Assembly (NCBI GenBank): GCA_002722775.1
Contig: PBMU01000070.1
Location: 1 to 36,963 of the forward strand
DNA: 36,963 nucleotides
Direction: 5' to 3'
Source: Rhodospirillaceae bacterium
GTDB taxonomy: Bacteria; Pseudomonadota; Alphaproteobacteria; Thalassobaculales; Thalassobaculaceae
Every line of letters starts with the position of its first letter. Within the stretch, counting starts at the first letter, position 1. The notes beneath the pieces were generated by a model. The model saw nothing but the letters and a program-made list of their open reading frames with translations. It was not told the origin of the DNA and searched no databases. Position numbers and translations under genes: made by a program. This document shows positions 1 to 8,490 of this stretch, in pieces.

Positions 1-1
1 C

Positions 2-505
2 CACATCACCCGTTATCGCGCCAAAGGTATCAATCTTGGATTGGGCACAGATACCTTTCCGCACAATTTCATCGACGAAATGAAAATTGCGATTATCGCT
101 GCACGACTTATGTCCGGTGATTTCACCGTGGCGTCGACGGCGGAGGTGTTCGATATTGCAACGATTGGGGGCGCGAAGGCTCTGATGCGTGATGATATCG
201 GACGCCTGGCCGTCGGTGCGAAGGCCGACGTTGTGCTGGTGGATATGGATCATCCTTACATGCAGCCGGTCCGCGATCCATTGCGCTCCTTGATATATTC
301 GGCTTCGGACCGTGCGGTGCGTGACGTCTATGTCGACGGGATCCAGGTTGTACGCGAGGGAGAGGCGCTGCAAATTGATGTTGGATCAGCCGTAGAGAAA
401 TTGCGTGAGGGCCAACAGGCTTCGATCTCGAGCGTTCGGCAGCGTGATTGGGCCAACCGCAACATCGACGAGATGAGCCCGATGGTCTATCCGTTGGGAG
501 AGTGA
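2..505 (+). CDS. Amidohydrolase (cytosine deaminase / chlorohydrolase-like), C-terminal part
   Basis: The reading frame is open from base 2, so the start lies upstream of the window; only the last ~167 residues are present. The segment GLGTDTFPHN carries the conserved late metal-ligand Asp of the ATZ/TRZ and cytosine-deaminase branch of the amidohydrolase superfamily. It is followed by the usual C-terminal beta-sandwich signature, LAVGAKADVVLVDMDHP and then VRDVYVDGIQVV. Enzymes of this branch hydrolyse C-N or C-Cl bonds on heterocycles or guanidines using one metal ion. The hydantoinase gene starts 29 bases downstream on the same strand and a carbamoylase follows, so it probably acts in the same nitrogen-heterocycle pathway, perhaps as a deaminase upstream of ring opening. 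The substrate cannot be read from this fragment. Confidence 0.85.
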   Translation, partial: HITRYRAKGINLGLGTDTFPHNFIDEMKIAIIAARLMSGDFTVASTAEVFDIATIGGAKALMRDDIGRLAVGAKADVVLVDMDHPYMQPVRDPLRSLIYSASDRAVRDVYVDGIQVVREGEALQIDVGSAVEKLREGQQASISSVRQRDWANRNIDEMSPMVYPLGE

Positions 506-534
506 ACGCAAAAAGGTTTCCTGGGGAGAAGATC

Positions 535-1998
535 GTGAGCGATTATGATCTGGTGGTCCGCGGCGGCACCGTTGTGAACGCAGCGGAAATCTCGCGCTGT
601 GATGTGGGCGTGCGCGACGGGCGTATCGTTGCTTTGGGTGAAAATCTTGGTCCGGGGGCGAACGAAATAGATGCGACTGGGCGCTACGTGATGCCGGGTG
701 GGATCGATAGCCACTGCCACATAGACCAACAATCTAGCACCGGTGGACGCAACGCTGAGAGCTTTGAGAGCGGCACCCGATCGGCTGCATGCGGAGGTAC
801 CACTACCATCATTTGCTTCGCCGCCCAGGAAAAGGATGAGTCTTTAACGCCGATTGTCACTGACTACCATCGCTGGGCCAAGCAATCCTGCATAGACTAT
901 ACATTTCACCTTATCATCAGCGATCCGACGGAGGAAGTGATCAACGAGGAGGTGCCGCGTCTGATTGATCAGGGGCATCGATCGCTGAAGATTTTTATGA
1001 CCTATCCGAAGAACCGGCTTTCTGACGCGGAAATCCTTAAGGTTCTTGACGTGGCCAAGCGCAAGCAGGCGCTAGTTTGCGTGCATGCTGAAAACCACGA
1101 CGCGATCATGTATATGACCGAAAAATTGCTTAAGGCTGAAAAGAACAGCACCCGATACCATGCCTGGTGCAAGCCCCCTCTAGTTGAGCGTGAGGCATGC
1201 AGCCGGATTATTATGCTGGCCGAATTGCTGGCCCAGCCGATCCAGATCTTTCATGTCAGTTGCGAGGAGGCGGCCGAGGAGATTCGCCGGGCCCAACGTC
1301 GGGGCTTGAAGATTTTCTCTGAGACCTGCCCACAATATTTCGTACTTACCGCGCGAGACCTCGACCGTGACCAACGGGAAGGGGCCAAGTTCGTCTGCTC
1401 GCCAGCGCCGCGGAGCGAAGGGGACCAAGAGGCGCTCTGGGATCATGTGCGCATTGGTACTATCGGCAACGTCACATCTGATCATGCGCCATACAACATC
1501 GATGAATTGGAAGGTAAGTTTTGGGCTGGCGACAACGCGCCGTTCAGCCAGATCGCCAACGGTGTGCCAGGCCTTGAGACGCGGATGCCTATCACGTTTT
1601 CCGAGGGCGTGGCCAAGGGACGGATAGATCTGCAAACCTTCGTTGCACTCACTTCGACCAACGCGGCCAAGCTGTTTGGGCTTTATCCGCAGAAGGGGAC
1701 GATTGCGGTGGGCGGTGATGCAGATATCTGCGTTTGGGACGCTGAGCGCGAAGTTACGATAACGCAAGACATCCTCCATCATGATACCGACTATACACCC
1801 TACGATGGCTTGGAAGTAACCGGTTGGCCAGCCGTCACAATTAGTCGTGGCAAAGTGGTTTGGAACGACGGCGTGGTCAATTGCGAACCGGGTTGGGGGC
1901 GGTTCATTGCGCGCCCCCCCTACGACTATATCGCACCTCGTGGCATCTTGCCTACGCCCTTTGACCCGGTGACGCTTGAGACCCGAGAAGAAGTGTAA
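535..1998 (+). CDS. hydA: Dihydropyrimidinase / D-hydantoinase
   Basis: Zn-dependent cyclic amidohydrolase that opens dihydropyrimidines or 5-substituted hydantoins to N-carbamoyl amino acids. I chose the GTG at 535 (487 residues, normal length) because GGGGAG lies 6 bases upstream and the protein then begins SDYDLVVRGGTVVN, the family's N-terminal strand. The frame stays open further upstream but overlaps the previous gene. Visible ligands are His60 and His62 in GGIDSHCHID, the carbamylated Lys152 in SLKIFMTYPK, His184 in VCVHAENHD, the FHVSCEEAAEEI segment and the Asp of TSDHAPYN. The carbamoylase gene starts 29 bases after its stop, so the two steps are very likely co-expressed. Whether hydantoins or dihydrouracil are preferred cannot be decided by reading. 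Confidence 0.93.
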   Translation: MSDYDLVVRGGTVVNAAEISRCDVGVRDGRIVALGENLGPGANEIDATGRYVMPGGIDSHCHIDQQSSTGGRNAESFESGTRSAACGGTTTIICFAAQEKDESLTPIVTDYHRWAKQSCIDYTFHLIISDPTEEVINEEVPRLIDQGHRSLKIFMTYPKNRLSDAEILKVLDVAKRKQALVCVHAENHDAIMYMTEKLLKAEKNSTRYHAWCKPPLVEREACSRIIMLAELLAQPIQIFHVSCEEAAEEIRRAQRRGLKIFSETCPQYFVLTARDLDRDQREGAKFVCSPAPRSEGDQEALWDHVRIGTIGNVTSDHAPYNIDELEGKFWAGDNAPFSQIANGVPGLETRMPITFSEGVAKGRIDLQTFVALTSTNAAKLFGLYPQKGTIAVGGDADICVWDAEREVTITQDILHHDTDYTPYDGLEVTGWPAVTISRGKVVWNDGVVNCEPGWGRFIARPPYDYIAPRGILPTPFDPVTLETREEV

Positions 1999-2027
1999 CG
2001 GATGCATATTTTCCAGAGGAGCTAATT

Positions 2028-2975
2028 ATGAGCCGCATCGTTAACGTGGGCGCCGCCCAGATGGGTCCAATCGCCGTGGACGAAAGCCGGGAGAGCTGTG
2101 TCGCCAGGATGATCGACCTTATCAAGCAGGCCAAATCCCGAGGCTGTCAATACGTTGTGTTTCCGGAACTCGCGCTTACTACTTTCTTTCCGCGTTATTA
2201 TGAGGAAGACATCTCCCGCATGGATGCTTGGTACGAAACTGAGATGCCGAGCATCGCGACGCGGCCGCTATTCGAGGCAGCATCTGAGGCTAAGATCGGA
2301 TTCTATCTCGGATATGCGGAGCTAACGCCGGACGGCCATCGCTACAACACGGCAATTTTAGTCGACGAGACTGGACGTATCAACGGGAAGTATCGAAAAG
2401 TCCACCTGCCCGGGCATTATGAGCACGAAGCGCAACGCCCGTTCCAACACCTTGAGAAACGCTATTTTGAACCGGGCGATCTTGGTTTCGGGGTTTGGCG
2501 CCAACACAATGGCATCTTCGGGATGGCGATCTGCAATGATCGTCGTTGGGTCGAGACATACCGGGTGATGGGTTTAAAGGGCGTGGAACTAGTCTCGGTC
2601 GGATATAACACTCCGGACCTAAACACCTCGGGTGATGAGCCTAACCACCTAAGAATGTTCCACAACCACCTTACTCTGCAGGCGAACGCCTACATGAATG
2701 CGACTTGGGTAATCGGGGTAGCGAAAGCTGGCGTGGAGGATGGTTGCATGCTGATTGGAGGCTCCTGCATTGTGCAACCCTCCGGCGAGATTGTGGCGCA
2801 AGCTATGACGCTCGAGGACGAACTAGTTACGGCTACCGCAGATTTGGATCTCACTCGGCTTGGGAAAGAGACTATCTTCAATTTCGCACGCCACCGCAGG
2901 GTAGAACACTATGACATCATTACCAGCCAGACTGGCGCAGAAATACCGTCCGAACTTTCTAACGCCGCCGAGTAG
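2028..2975 (+). CDS. N-carbamoyl-D-amino-acid hydrolase (nitrilase superfamily)
   Basis: Removes the carbamoyl group from N-carbamoyl amino acids, giving the amino acid, CO2 and ammonia. At 315 residues it is close to the ~304 of characterised D-carbamoylases. The catalytic triad is visible: Glu47 in VFPELAL, Lys124 in GKYRKVHLPG and Cys169 in GMAICNDRRW. The stretch after the Lys (RPFQHLEKRYFEPGDLGF) and the RVMGLKG motif after the Cys closely resemble, from memory, the Agrobacterium D-carbamoylase, so I favour D-specific N-carbamoylase over beta-ureidopropionase. A GAGGAG-type ribosome site (2014-2020) precedes the ATG. It is the last gene of this plus-strand unit, and two palindromes follow it. 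Confidence 0.9.
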   Translation: MSRIVNVGAAQMGPIAVDESRESCVARMIDLIKQAKSRGCQYVVFPELALTTFFPRYYEEDISRMDAWYETEMPSIATRPLFEAASEAKIGFYLGYAELTPDGHRYNTAILVDETGRINGKYRKVHLPGHYEHEAQRPFQHLEKRYFEPGDLGFGVWRQHNGIFGMAICNDRRWVETYRVMGLKGVELVSVGYNTPDLNTSGDEPNHLRMFHNHLTLQANAYMNATWVIGVAKAGVEDGCMLIGGSCIVQPSGEIVAQAMTLEDELVTATADLDLTRLGKETIFNFARHRRVEHYDIITSQTGAEIPSELSNAAE

Positions 2976-3004
2976 GATCATGTGTAGAAGAATGCCATCT
3001 ACCC

Positions 3005-3020
3005 TAAACCGGGCGGTTTA
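3005..3020. repeat. 7-bp inverted repeat TAAACCG-GG-CGGTTTA
   Basis: Perfect dyad 30 bases after the carbamoylase stop. It could be a hairpin ending that transcript, but there is no T-run after it. The compact symmetry also suits a TetR-type operator. Confidence 0.5.
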
Positions 3021-3082
3021 ATCCAAATTCATCTAGAGATCCGTGCCAGCGAGTCTCTCATAGCAATTTGCCATCACGATAG

Positions 3083-3101
3083 GTTAGTCCGACGGACTAA
3101 C
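3083..3101. promoter_or_regulatory. 19-bp perfect palindrome, candidate operator
   Basis: GTTAGTCCG-A-CGGACTAAC has 9-bp arms around one base. A one-base loop is not a natural terminator, so a dimeric repressor site is more likely. It lies between the convergent ends of the carbamoylase and flavin-reductase genes, with no gene start next to it, which is unexpected for an operator. Confidence 0.45.
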
Positions 3102-3248
3102 GTTCGAATTATTGTAAAAGGTCAACCTGGCAACGGTGACCGGTGAAGTAGTTGATGCTTAGTACAATATGACAAAGATCACCTTTCCACACGCATCCAG
3201 CCCTGAGTGCAGCGACCAAGTTTAGGGAAACGTTTGGCTGATAAAATA

Positions 3249-3866
3249 TCAGTCCGGACGGTCCATCGTATAGACCTCGGAAACGGTCGCATATTCCATA
3301 TATCCAAGCCTGGCGACCGGTCGATACAGGGTTACGTCGACGTAACCATTTTTGATGATGCTCTCATCCACGTGTATACCAATGACCTCACCGAAGATCA
3401 CCCAATTTTCCTGGTTCTCACTCCAGCATGGGGTTTGAACACTTTGCAGGTATTTACACTCAAGATGCACCGGTGCACCCTTTACACGAAGCGGCTTTAC
3501 CAAAACCGATGGTTCTCCCGAGAGCTCGGCTTTCGGCATTTCATCCTCGCCGTGTGGTAGATGCAGCGACGTGATGTTCATCTGCTTGCGTTGGGCATGG
3601 CAGACGATCGAGCAGACAAATTCGCCTGTCCTCTCGGCGTTGCGTTGGCTGTCCTTAGGCCCACCTATACCTCGTTTTGAGCCACCGGCGAAGAAGACTA
3701 CCGGAGGGTCTGAGCTTACCGCATTGAAATAACTGTAGGGTGCGAGGTTGCTGACCCCCTGCTGGCTCAGGGTGGATATCCAGCCGATAGGGCGTGGCGA
3801 TACGAAAGCTTTGAAAGGGTCATGGTGAAAGCCATGGTCCTTGTGTGTGCCGACCTTGTAGAACAT
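3249..3866 (-). CDS. Flavin reductase-like FMN-binding split-barrel protein
   Basis: A 205-residue protein of the flavin reductase-like (DIM6/NTAB) family, which binds FMN and usually either supplies reduced flavin or acts directly as an FMN oxidoreductase. The signature SPRPIGWIST near residue 25 is followed by NLAPYSYFNAVSSDPPVVFFA, the flavin-contact region. The start is set at MFYKVGTH because GGGAG lies 8 bases upstream. A longer reading would overlap the divergent glycosyltransferase gene and add residues unlike the family. It is transcribed alone and divergently from the glycosyltransferase (140-base gap). Its partner oxidase and substrate are unknown; the nearby hydantoin genes may be coincidental. 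Confidence 0.85.
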   Translation of the reverse strand: MFYKVGTHKDHGFHHDPFKAFVSPRPIGWISTLSQQGVSNLAPYSYFNAVSSDPPVVFFAGGSKRGIGGPKDSQRNAERTGEFVCSIVCHAQRKQMNITSLHLPHGEDEMPKAELSGEPSVLVKPLRVKGAPVHLECKYLQSVQTPCWSENQENWVIFGEVIGIHVDESIIKNGYVDVTLYRPVARLGYMEYATVSEVYTMDRPD

Positions 3867-4005
3867 TCTTTTGCTCCCAGTGTTGCCAATTTGATGAAGG
3901 AAATCACATGTTCCTGGGCCTCCTGGCAATAGAACCCATGTGGGGAGGTGTGTTTGCCAATCTTGGCAGTTAAGATCTAGTTTACACTGAAAACCGAGGA
4001 AACCC

Positions 4006-5268
4006 ATGGTCGACAGCCTGGAGGACCTGGATCGCTTGGCCGACGACATTAAGACCCAATTGACAAGCCCAGAAACTCTTGAGCGGCTCTTCGAGGAGGT
4101 CGCGCCACGCCTCGTCGATGGTGGGCGTAACCTGGTCTATGTGTTAGCCCAGGTTGAACGCATCGGACACCTCACTATGGAGCAATTCTTCCTTAAAACT
4201 CTTCATTCCGGCATGTATGATCGGATTATATTGGTCACAGGGTCGCTTGATCAGCCTGGCGTAAACCCGGCGGTCCTCGATGTGCCAGGTCCAGAATTCG
4301 TCCACGTTGAGACAACTGAGCCGATGCTCCCATTTCTTGGATTCTTGGATGGGGGTTTGATGCGAACCCCGATCCTCGATCTTCTGTTAGTCACCCCGCA
4401 ACGCCTCACCCGTGATTTTGGTCGCGCGGTTATTCAAGGAGCCCCTTTGCGCCACTTCGTGCTGCCGGAAGCCACACGTGCCAGAGGAGATCGGTGGATG
4501 AGGTCGATCGGCGCGGAACCGGGCGAACCCTTCGCGCTTTTGCATGTGCGAGACGCGAACTATCGCCCAGACAAGGCACACCATCTATTTCGCTGCGCTG
4601 ACATCAGGCGATATAAGTCCGCGATCGACCGTTTGGTGCGGTCTGGTTACTGGGTTTTCAGGCTTGGGGACGCTTCGAGTTTTCCGCTCGAGCACCCGTC
4701 AAGCCGCGTGGTCGATGTTGTGCGTCACTCAGACTACGATCCTTTTCTTGACGTCTATCTAGCCGCCTGTTGCACCTTTGCCGTCAACCAGGCATCGGGT
4801 CCGGAAGCGCTGGCGCGCGCCTTTGGACGACCGGCGTTAACGGTGAACCTCAATCTCGAACATCTACGCCTGCCGTTGCCGAGCGACCGTCTTGTTTTTA
4901 AGCACTTCCGATTTGTCGCGGAGGGCACTGAACTCTCATATGCTGAGATGCTAGAAGCCGGGATTGCGACATTTGGTTCCAGCAAAGATTTCGAGGAGGC
5001 TGGCATACTGGTGGAGGAGAACACGGAGGAAGAACTTGACGCCGCCGTGGCCGAGATGATCGCTGCAGGCTCCGCGTGTGGGCCGGCCGATGCGGAGGAA
5101 AAGCTCCAAGTCCGTTTCCAATCTATCGGAAGAGCATATGAGGAACGCGTGAGGAAGGATCCAGAGATCATCGCTAAGCATGAGGATTTTTTCGCCTACG
5201 CCCATCCGTTTGGGCGGCTATCAACGTCGTTTGCTAAGTTGAATCCAGGTTTTCTAAAACTTCCTTGA
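4006..5268 (+). CDS. Putative glycosyltransferase, TIGR04372 family
   Basis: A 420-residue soluble protein with no signal peptide or membrane segment. The middle part has the signature I associate with TIGR04372 proteins: FALLHVRDANYRP, then RRYKSAIDRLVRSGYWVFRLGD, then DPFLDVYLAACCTFAVNQASGPEALARAFGRP. This is a GT-B-like nucleotide-sugar side with a family-specific HVRD motif. Members often sit in surface polysaccharide or flagellin-glycosylation loci, but no other polysaccharide gene is near. A GAGGAA ribosome site (3995-4000) precedes the ATG. The gene converges on the CobW GTPase with only 7 bases between the stops. Acceptor and sugar are unknown. Confidence 0.75.
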   Translation: MVDSLEDLDRLADDIKTQLTSPETLERLFEEVAPRLVDGGRNLVYVLAQVERIGHLTMEQFFLKTLHSGMYDRIILVTGSLDQPGVNPAVLDVPGPEFVHVETTEPMLPFLGFLDGGLMRTPILDLLLVTPQRLTRDFGRAVIQGAPLRHFVLPEATRARGDRWMRSIGAEPGEPFALLHVRDANYRPDKAHHLFRCADIRRYKSAIDRLVRSGYWVFRLGDASSFPLEHPSSRVVDVVRHSDYDPFLDVYLAACCTFAVNQASGPEALARAFGRPALTVNLNLEHLRLPLPSDRLVFKHFRFVAEGTELSYAEMLEAGIATFGSSKDFEEAGILVEENTEEELDAAVAEMIAAGSACGPADAEEKLQVRFQSIGRAYEERVRKDPEIIAKHEDFFAYAHPFGRLSTSFAKLNPGFLKLP

Positions 5269-5285
5269 TTTTAGATCAAGTGAAG
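5260..5285. terminator. Bidirectional hairpin spanning two convergent stops
   Basis: CTTC-CTTGAT, a 5-base loop, then ATCAAG-t-GAAG: a 10-bp stem with one bulged T. It contains the stop codons of both the glycosyltransferase and the CobW GTPase. No clear T-run follows on either strand, so efficiency is uncertain. Confidence 0.4.
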
Positions 5286-6388
5286 TCAAGGGCCAGATAG
5301 GAGTTCAAAACGCTTTCTATAGTATCCCTGTTTAGGTCGCGAACGATGAAGACGAGACGTGACCGGCGGTCGTCGTTAGGCCAATCATCTATCTTGGCCG
5401 GGGGGTGGAACATGTGCTGGACTGCGTGAACTACTACTGGCTGGTCGTCCAGTTCAATGACGTTCAAAAGACCCTTTATACGCAAGATATTCGCGCCGTG
5501 GGTCTGAGCCATCATGTCGAGCGCGCCGGCGATCTTCGACCATTTTAGAGGAGTGTCGTAGTAAAGCGCGAAGCTGTGGATATGATCGTCGTGGCGGTTT
5601 ACATCGTGGTGGTGGGCGTGGTTGTCATGCCCGTGATCATGCTCATTCCCTGGCCCGTGTTCGCCGTGGCGATGATAGACATGGCCTTCGGTGTCACGAT
5701 AGGCCTCCTCCCTCAGCCATTGGGCTACATCAGCCGATTTGGTCAGCGGATTGTAGAGCCCGGCATCAAACAGCTCGTTCGGGTCCGCGTCGCCATGGTG
5801 AGCTTCGATTACTGGCGCCGCCGGGTTAACATTAGCCAGACGAGCCTTAACTGTTTGGACCATCTCGGGATCAGTTAAGTCGACCTTGCTAAGTACGATC
5901 CGGTCGGCGACCGCGGCTTGTTTTATGGATTCGAATTGTTTGTCGAACTGATCCATCGCGTGGTGCGCATCGACTACAGTAATCACGCCGTCAAGTCGGT
6001 AACGGGTGACCAAAAACGGATCAGCCATCATCGTGTGGAGGATCGGAGCCGGATCAGCGAGACCTGTGGTTTCAACGACTAAACGCTCGAAGGCAGGTAC
6101 TTCGCCGTCGGTGCGTTGGATGAACAGGCTGCGCATCGTGTCGACTAGATCACCCCGCACCGTGCAACATAGACAGCCGCTGTTCAGCAAGATGGTATCC
6201 TCGTTCGATTGGATGACAAGCGCGTCATCGATACCTATCTCTCCGAATTCGTTGACGATGACAGCTACCTTGTCCATGGCTGGATTAGCCATGAGTTTCG
6301 AGAGCAGTGTAGTCTTACCGCTTCCTAGGAAACCAGTAAGCACGGATACAGGGACCCGGTCCTGGGGCGCGATCTGAGTTTGGGACAT
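5276..6388 (-). CDS. CobW/YjiA-family GTP-binding metallochaperone
   Basis: A 370-residue G3E GTPase. It has the Walker A motif GFLGSGKTT (residues 19-27), the EFGE switch region, the metal-binding GCLCC motif (71-75), and a strongly His-rich linker near residues 235-272 (repeats such as HDHGHDNHAHHHD) before the CobW C-terminal domain. Such proteins couple GTP hydrolysis to delivery of Zn or Co to client enzymes. The His-rich insert suggests metal storage or buffering. A GAGAGA ribosome site precedes the ATG. Zn-dependent amidohydrolases are encoded at the left of the window and could be clients, but they are not in an operon with it. No clear Zur-like box was found in the 150-base divergent promoter region. 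Confidence 0.9.
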   Translation of the reverse strand: MSQTQIAPQDRVPVSVLTGFLGSGKTTLLSKLMANPAMDKVAVIVNEFGEIGIDDALVIQSNEDTILLNSGCLCCTVRGDLVDTMRSLFIQRTDGEVPAFERLVVETTGLADPAPILHTMMADPFLVTRYRLDGVITVVDAHHAMDQFDKQFESIKQAAVADRIVLSKVDLTDPEMVQTVKARLANVNPAAPVIEAHHGDADPNELFDAGLYNPLTKSADVAQWLREEAYRDTEGHVYHRHGEHGPGNEHDHGHDNHAHHHDVNRHDDHIHSFALYYDTPLKWSKIAGALDMMAQTHGANILRIKGLLNVIELDDQPVVVHAVQHMFHPPAKIDDWPNDDRRSRLVFIVRDLNRDTIESVLNSYLALDFT

Positions 6389-6538
6389 GTGATCTCTCTC
6401 AGCTAGCCATCGGTTGTTATGTAGTGCTTTTCGACCAACAATGTGAAGGGCGTTGGAACAAAATTCTTGTTTTAAACATGCTTACGTCATCCAATTGAGT
6501 CCAAAGAACGAATAACAACGGTGTGACGGAAGGGCCTC

Positions 6539-7288
6539 ATGATAGTGATTCGCTTGGTTGGCTTGTTCGCGTGTCTCGTGGTTTTGATGGGGCCATTTTA
6601 TGATAATGCCGAGGCTGAGTCCGGACGGCCAGATGCTGGAGTAATCAAATTCGATGCCTATCGTAACGGGAACCATTTCGGATTTTCGATGTTGCGGATT
6701 GAAGGACCGGAAGGAGGAGAAACCGTCGACGTGGTGACCGCCCTTCGCGTGGGGCTTGGGCCCTTTACAGCGTTCAAATATTTACTTCGCACTCGAAGCA
6801 AATGGCGGAACGGAAAAATCGCTCGACTTGAAAGCGTCGTTAACGATGATGGTGAAATCTTTAAGTTGACCGCGCGACAGCAGGGGCGGGGTGTCGCCGT
6901 TGATGGTTCTGAGGGTCGATACGCGGCCCCGATCGATATAGTTCCAACGACATATTGGAAGCGCGGTCTGGTTCATCAAAGCCAATTACTTAACACTCAG
7001 CACGGCGGAATTTTTAATGTCACTGTAGAGCGGGGTGGCGAGGGTCTAGTTGTCAGTGAGGGGCGTGAGTTAATGGCTACCCGCTATTTGGTACGTGGAG
7101 ACCTCGACATCGACATCTGGTACGACACCAGGGACGAATGGGTGAAGCTGACCTTCAAGGTCGGGGACTCGAATGTCGAATACAAGAGGGTTACACCACG
7201 ACCCGTTGACATGAAGGCTTTCGTTAACTTCGAGACTGTCCCGGAGGTATCCGGCTCCGATGTTCATGCAATGATTGACCCTGGTTAG
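6539..7288 (+). CDS. DUF6134-type exported protein
   Basis: A 249-residue protein with a classic signal peptide (MIVIRL, then a hydrophobic core, with a predicted cut after NAEA near residue 26), so it is probably periplasmic. The mature part begins IKFDAYRNGNHFG and contains PIDIVPTTYWKRG followed by SQLLNTQHGG. I recognise these as features of DUF6134, whose function is unknown; beta-rich folds in this size range often bind lipids. An AGGG ribosome site lies 4 bases before the ATG. The SDR gene starts 15 bases after its stop, so it is co-transcribed with the SDR and NTF2-like genes that converge on the lipid-methylase operon. A role in handling a modified lipid is inference from that position. 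Confidence 0.75.
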   Translation: MIVIRLVGLFACLVVLMGPFYDNAEAESGRPDAGVIKFDAYRNGNHFGFSMLRIEGPEGGETVDVVTALRVGLGPFTAFKYLLRTRSKWRNGKIARLESVVNDDGEIFKLTARQQGRGVAVDGSEGRYAAPIDIVPTTYWKRGLVHQSQLLNTQHGGIFNVTVERGGEGLVVSEGRELMATRYLVRGDLDIDIWYDTRDEWVKLTFKVGDSNVEYKRVTPRPVDMKAFVNFETVPEVSGSDVHAMIDPG

Positions 7289-7303
7289 GTGTGTGGAGGT
7301 TCC

Positions 7304-8053
7304 ATGAGTGAACGGAACGCTTGGATCACGGGGGCCAGCACTGGCATTGGCAATGCGCTGGCCAAGAGGATGGCAAGGGCTGGTTGGCAAGTCGCGGCAT
7401 CGGCACGATCGGCCGACAAGCTTGAGGAATTGTCGCAAATATCCAACGGCGCGATCACGTCGCACCCGCTCGATGTGACGGATGAGGCCGACGCGGTTCG
7501 GGTGGCAGGTGCTGTCTGGGATGAGGTTGGGCCGATCGATTGTGCGGTTTTTGCAGCAGGCCTGCATATTCCGGTTGACGCCACTAAACTCACTGCGGCG
7601 CCATTCCGTACGCTGTTTGAGATTAACCTGATGGGGGTGGTTCACTGTCTGGCTGGCATCGTCCCCCGCATGGTAAAGCGTGGTGCAGGGCAAATTGCGA
7701 TTGTCTCGTCTGTTGCTGGTTATCGCGGTTTGCCGACCGCATCAGCCTATGGCGCGACTAAGGCAGCACTTATAAATATGACTGAATCCCTGAAGTTCGA
7801 TCTTGAGCCCAAGGGAATAAAGGTGCAAATCGTTTGTCCTGGTTTCGTGCGCACGCCACTTACCGACCAAAATCCGTTTCCAATGCCGTTTCTGATGGAG
7901 CCCGACGATGCGGCAGACAGGTTCTATCGGGGCCTCATGAGCAATGATTTTGAGGTCAATTTTCCACGCAGTTTTACCACGATTATGAAACAAGTTTGCA
8001 AGCTTCCACACGGGCTTTACATGCGTGCGATGCGCCGGGGGACCGGATTTTGA
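7304..8053 (+). CDS. Short-chain dehydrogenase/reductase (SDR)
   Basis: A 249-residue classical SDR. The nucleotide-binding TGASTGIG lies near residues 8-15, AAGLH stands in place of NNAG, there is an active-site Ser in IVSSVAGY, and YGATK carries the catalytic Tyr and Lys. The ATG at 7304 has GGAGG a few bases upstream; earlier codons up to 7289 are in frame but lack a site. It likely reduces a ketone or oxidises an alcohol with NAD(P)H. The gene ends in TTTTGA, where the last T and the stop overlap the TTG start of the NTF2-like gene, implying tight translational coupling. SDR genes recur in RpoE/ChrR-type lipid-stress clusters. Confidence 0.9.
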   Translation: MSERNAWITGASTGIGNALAKRMARAGWQVAASARSADKLEELSQISNGAITSHPLDVTDEADAVRVAGAVWDEVGPIDCAVFAAGLHIPVDATKLTAAPFRTLFEINLMGVVHCLAGIVPRMVKRGAGQIAIVSSVAGYRGLPTASAYGATKAALINMTESLKFDLEPKGIKVQIVCPGFVRTPLTDQNPFPMPFLMEPDDAADRFYRGLMSNDFEVNFPRSFTTIMKQVCKLPHGLYMRAMRRGTGF

Positions 8054-8490
8054 GGCCGGTTTTGGCCGATTGCGTCCGGGATTATGGCGTCTTTTACCAA
8101 ACCGTGGACCCGGATAGTGTGGGGCAGTTGGAGGCTTTTTGCGCTTCCGATATAGTTTTTCGCGATCCGTTCAACGAGATACGTGGGCTGCCTGGTTTCA
8201 GCCGCGTCTTCTTGCATATGTTCGAGGCCTTGGATAGACCGCGTTTCGAAATTCTGGACACGGCTATCAGTGGGCGCACCGCCTATTACAAATGGCGTTT
8301 TACGGCGTGCACCAAACGGGGCAGGATGAACCTTGATCTGGTAGGTATGACGGAGGCTGTATTTGATATTGACGGACGGGTATCTACCCATATCGACTAC
8401 TGGGATTCGGCCAGCCAATTGTATGCGCGCCTGCCACTTATCGGTGGCGCCTTCGGCTGGTTCAATCGCCGGTTTCGGGTCCCTGCCTGA
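8050..8490 (+). CDS. NTF2/SnoaL-like protein
   Basis: A 146-residue alpha+beta cone protein of the nuclear-transport-factor-2 type. Signals are FYQTVDPDSVGQLEAFCASDIVFRDPF near the start, a middle FSRVFLHMFEALDRP helix, and the beta-strand VFDIDGRVSTHIDYWDS at the end. I place the start at TTG 8050 because GGGGGA lies 7 bases upstream and the codon overlaps the SDR stop; no ATG lies between there and the conserved region. An upstream ATG at 7996 is possible but lies deep inside the SDR gene. Members can be small hydrolases, isomerases or binding proteins. Its 3' end overlaps the MFS gene on the other strand by 29 bases. Confidence 0.8.
   Translation: MRPVLADCVRDYGVFYQTVDPDSVGQLEAFCASDIVFRDPFNEIRGLPGFSRVFLHMFEALDRPRFEILDTAISGRTAYYKWRFTACTKRGRMNLDLVGMTEAVFDIDGRVSTHIDYWDSASQLYARLPLIGGAFGWFNRRFRVPA

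Noticed and set aside
1180-2007. Long minus-strand open frame opposite the hydantoinase
   Set aside because: No family features; it mirrors a clearly real gene on the plus strand.
6457-6471. AACAA-AATTC-TTGTT inverted repeat before DUF6134
   Set aside because: Short A+T-rich arms in a divergent promoter region; likely chance, and it does not resemble a known Zur or Fur box.
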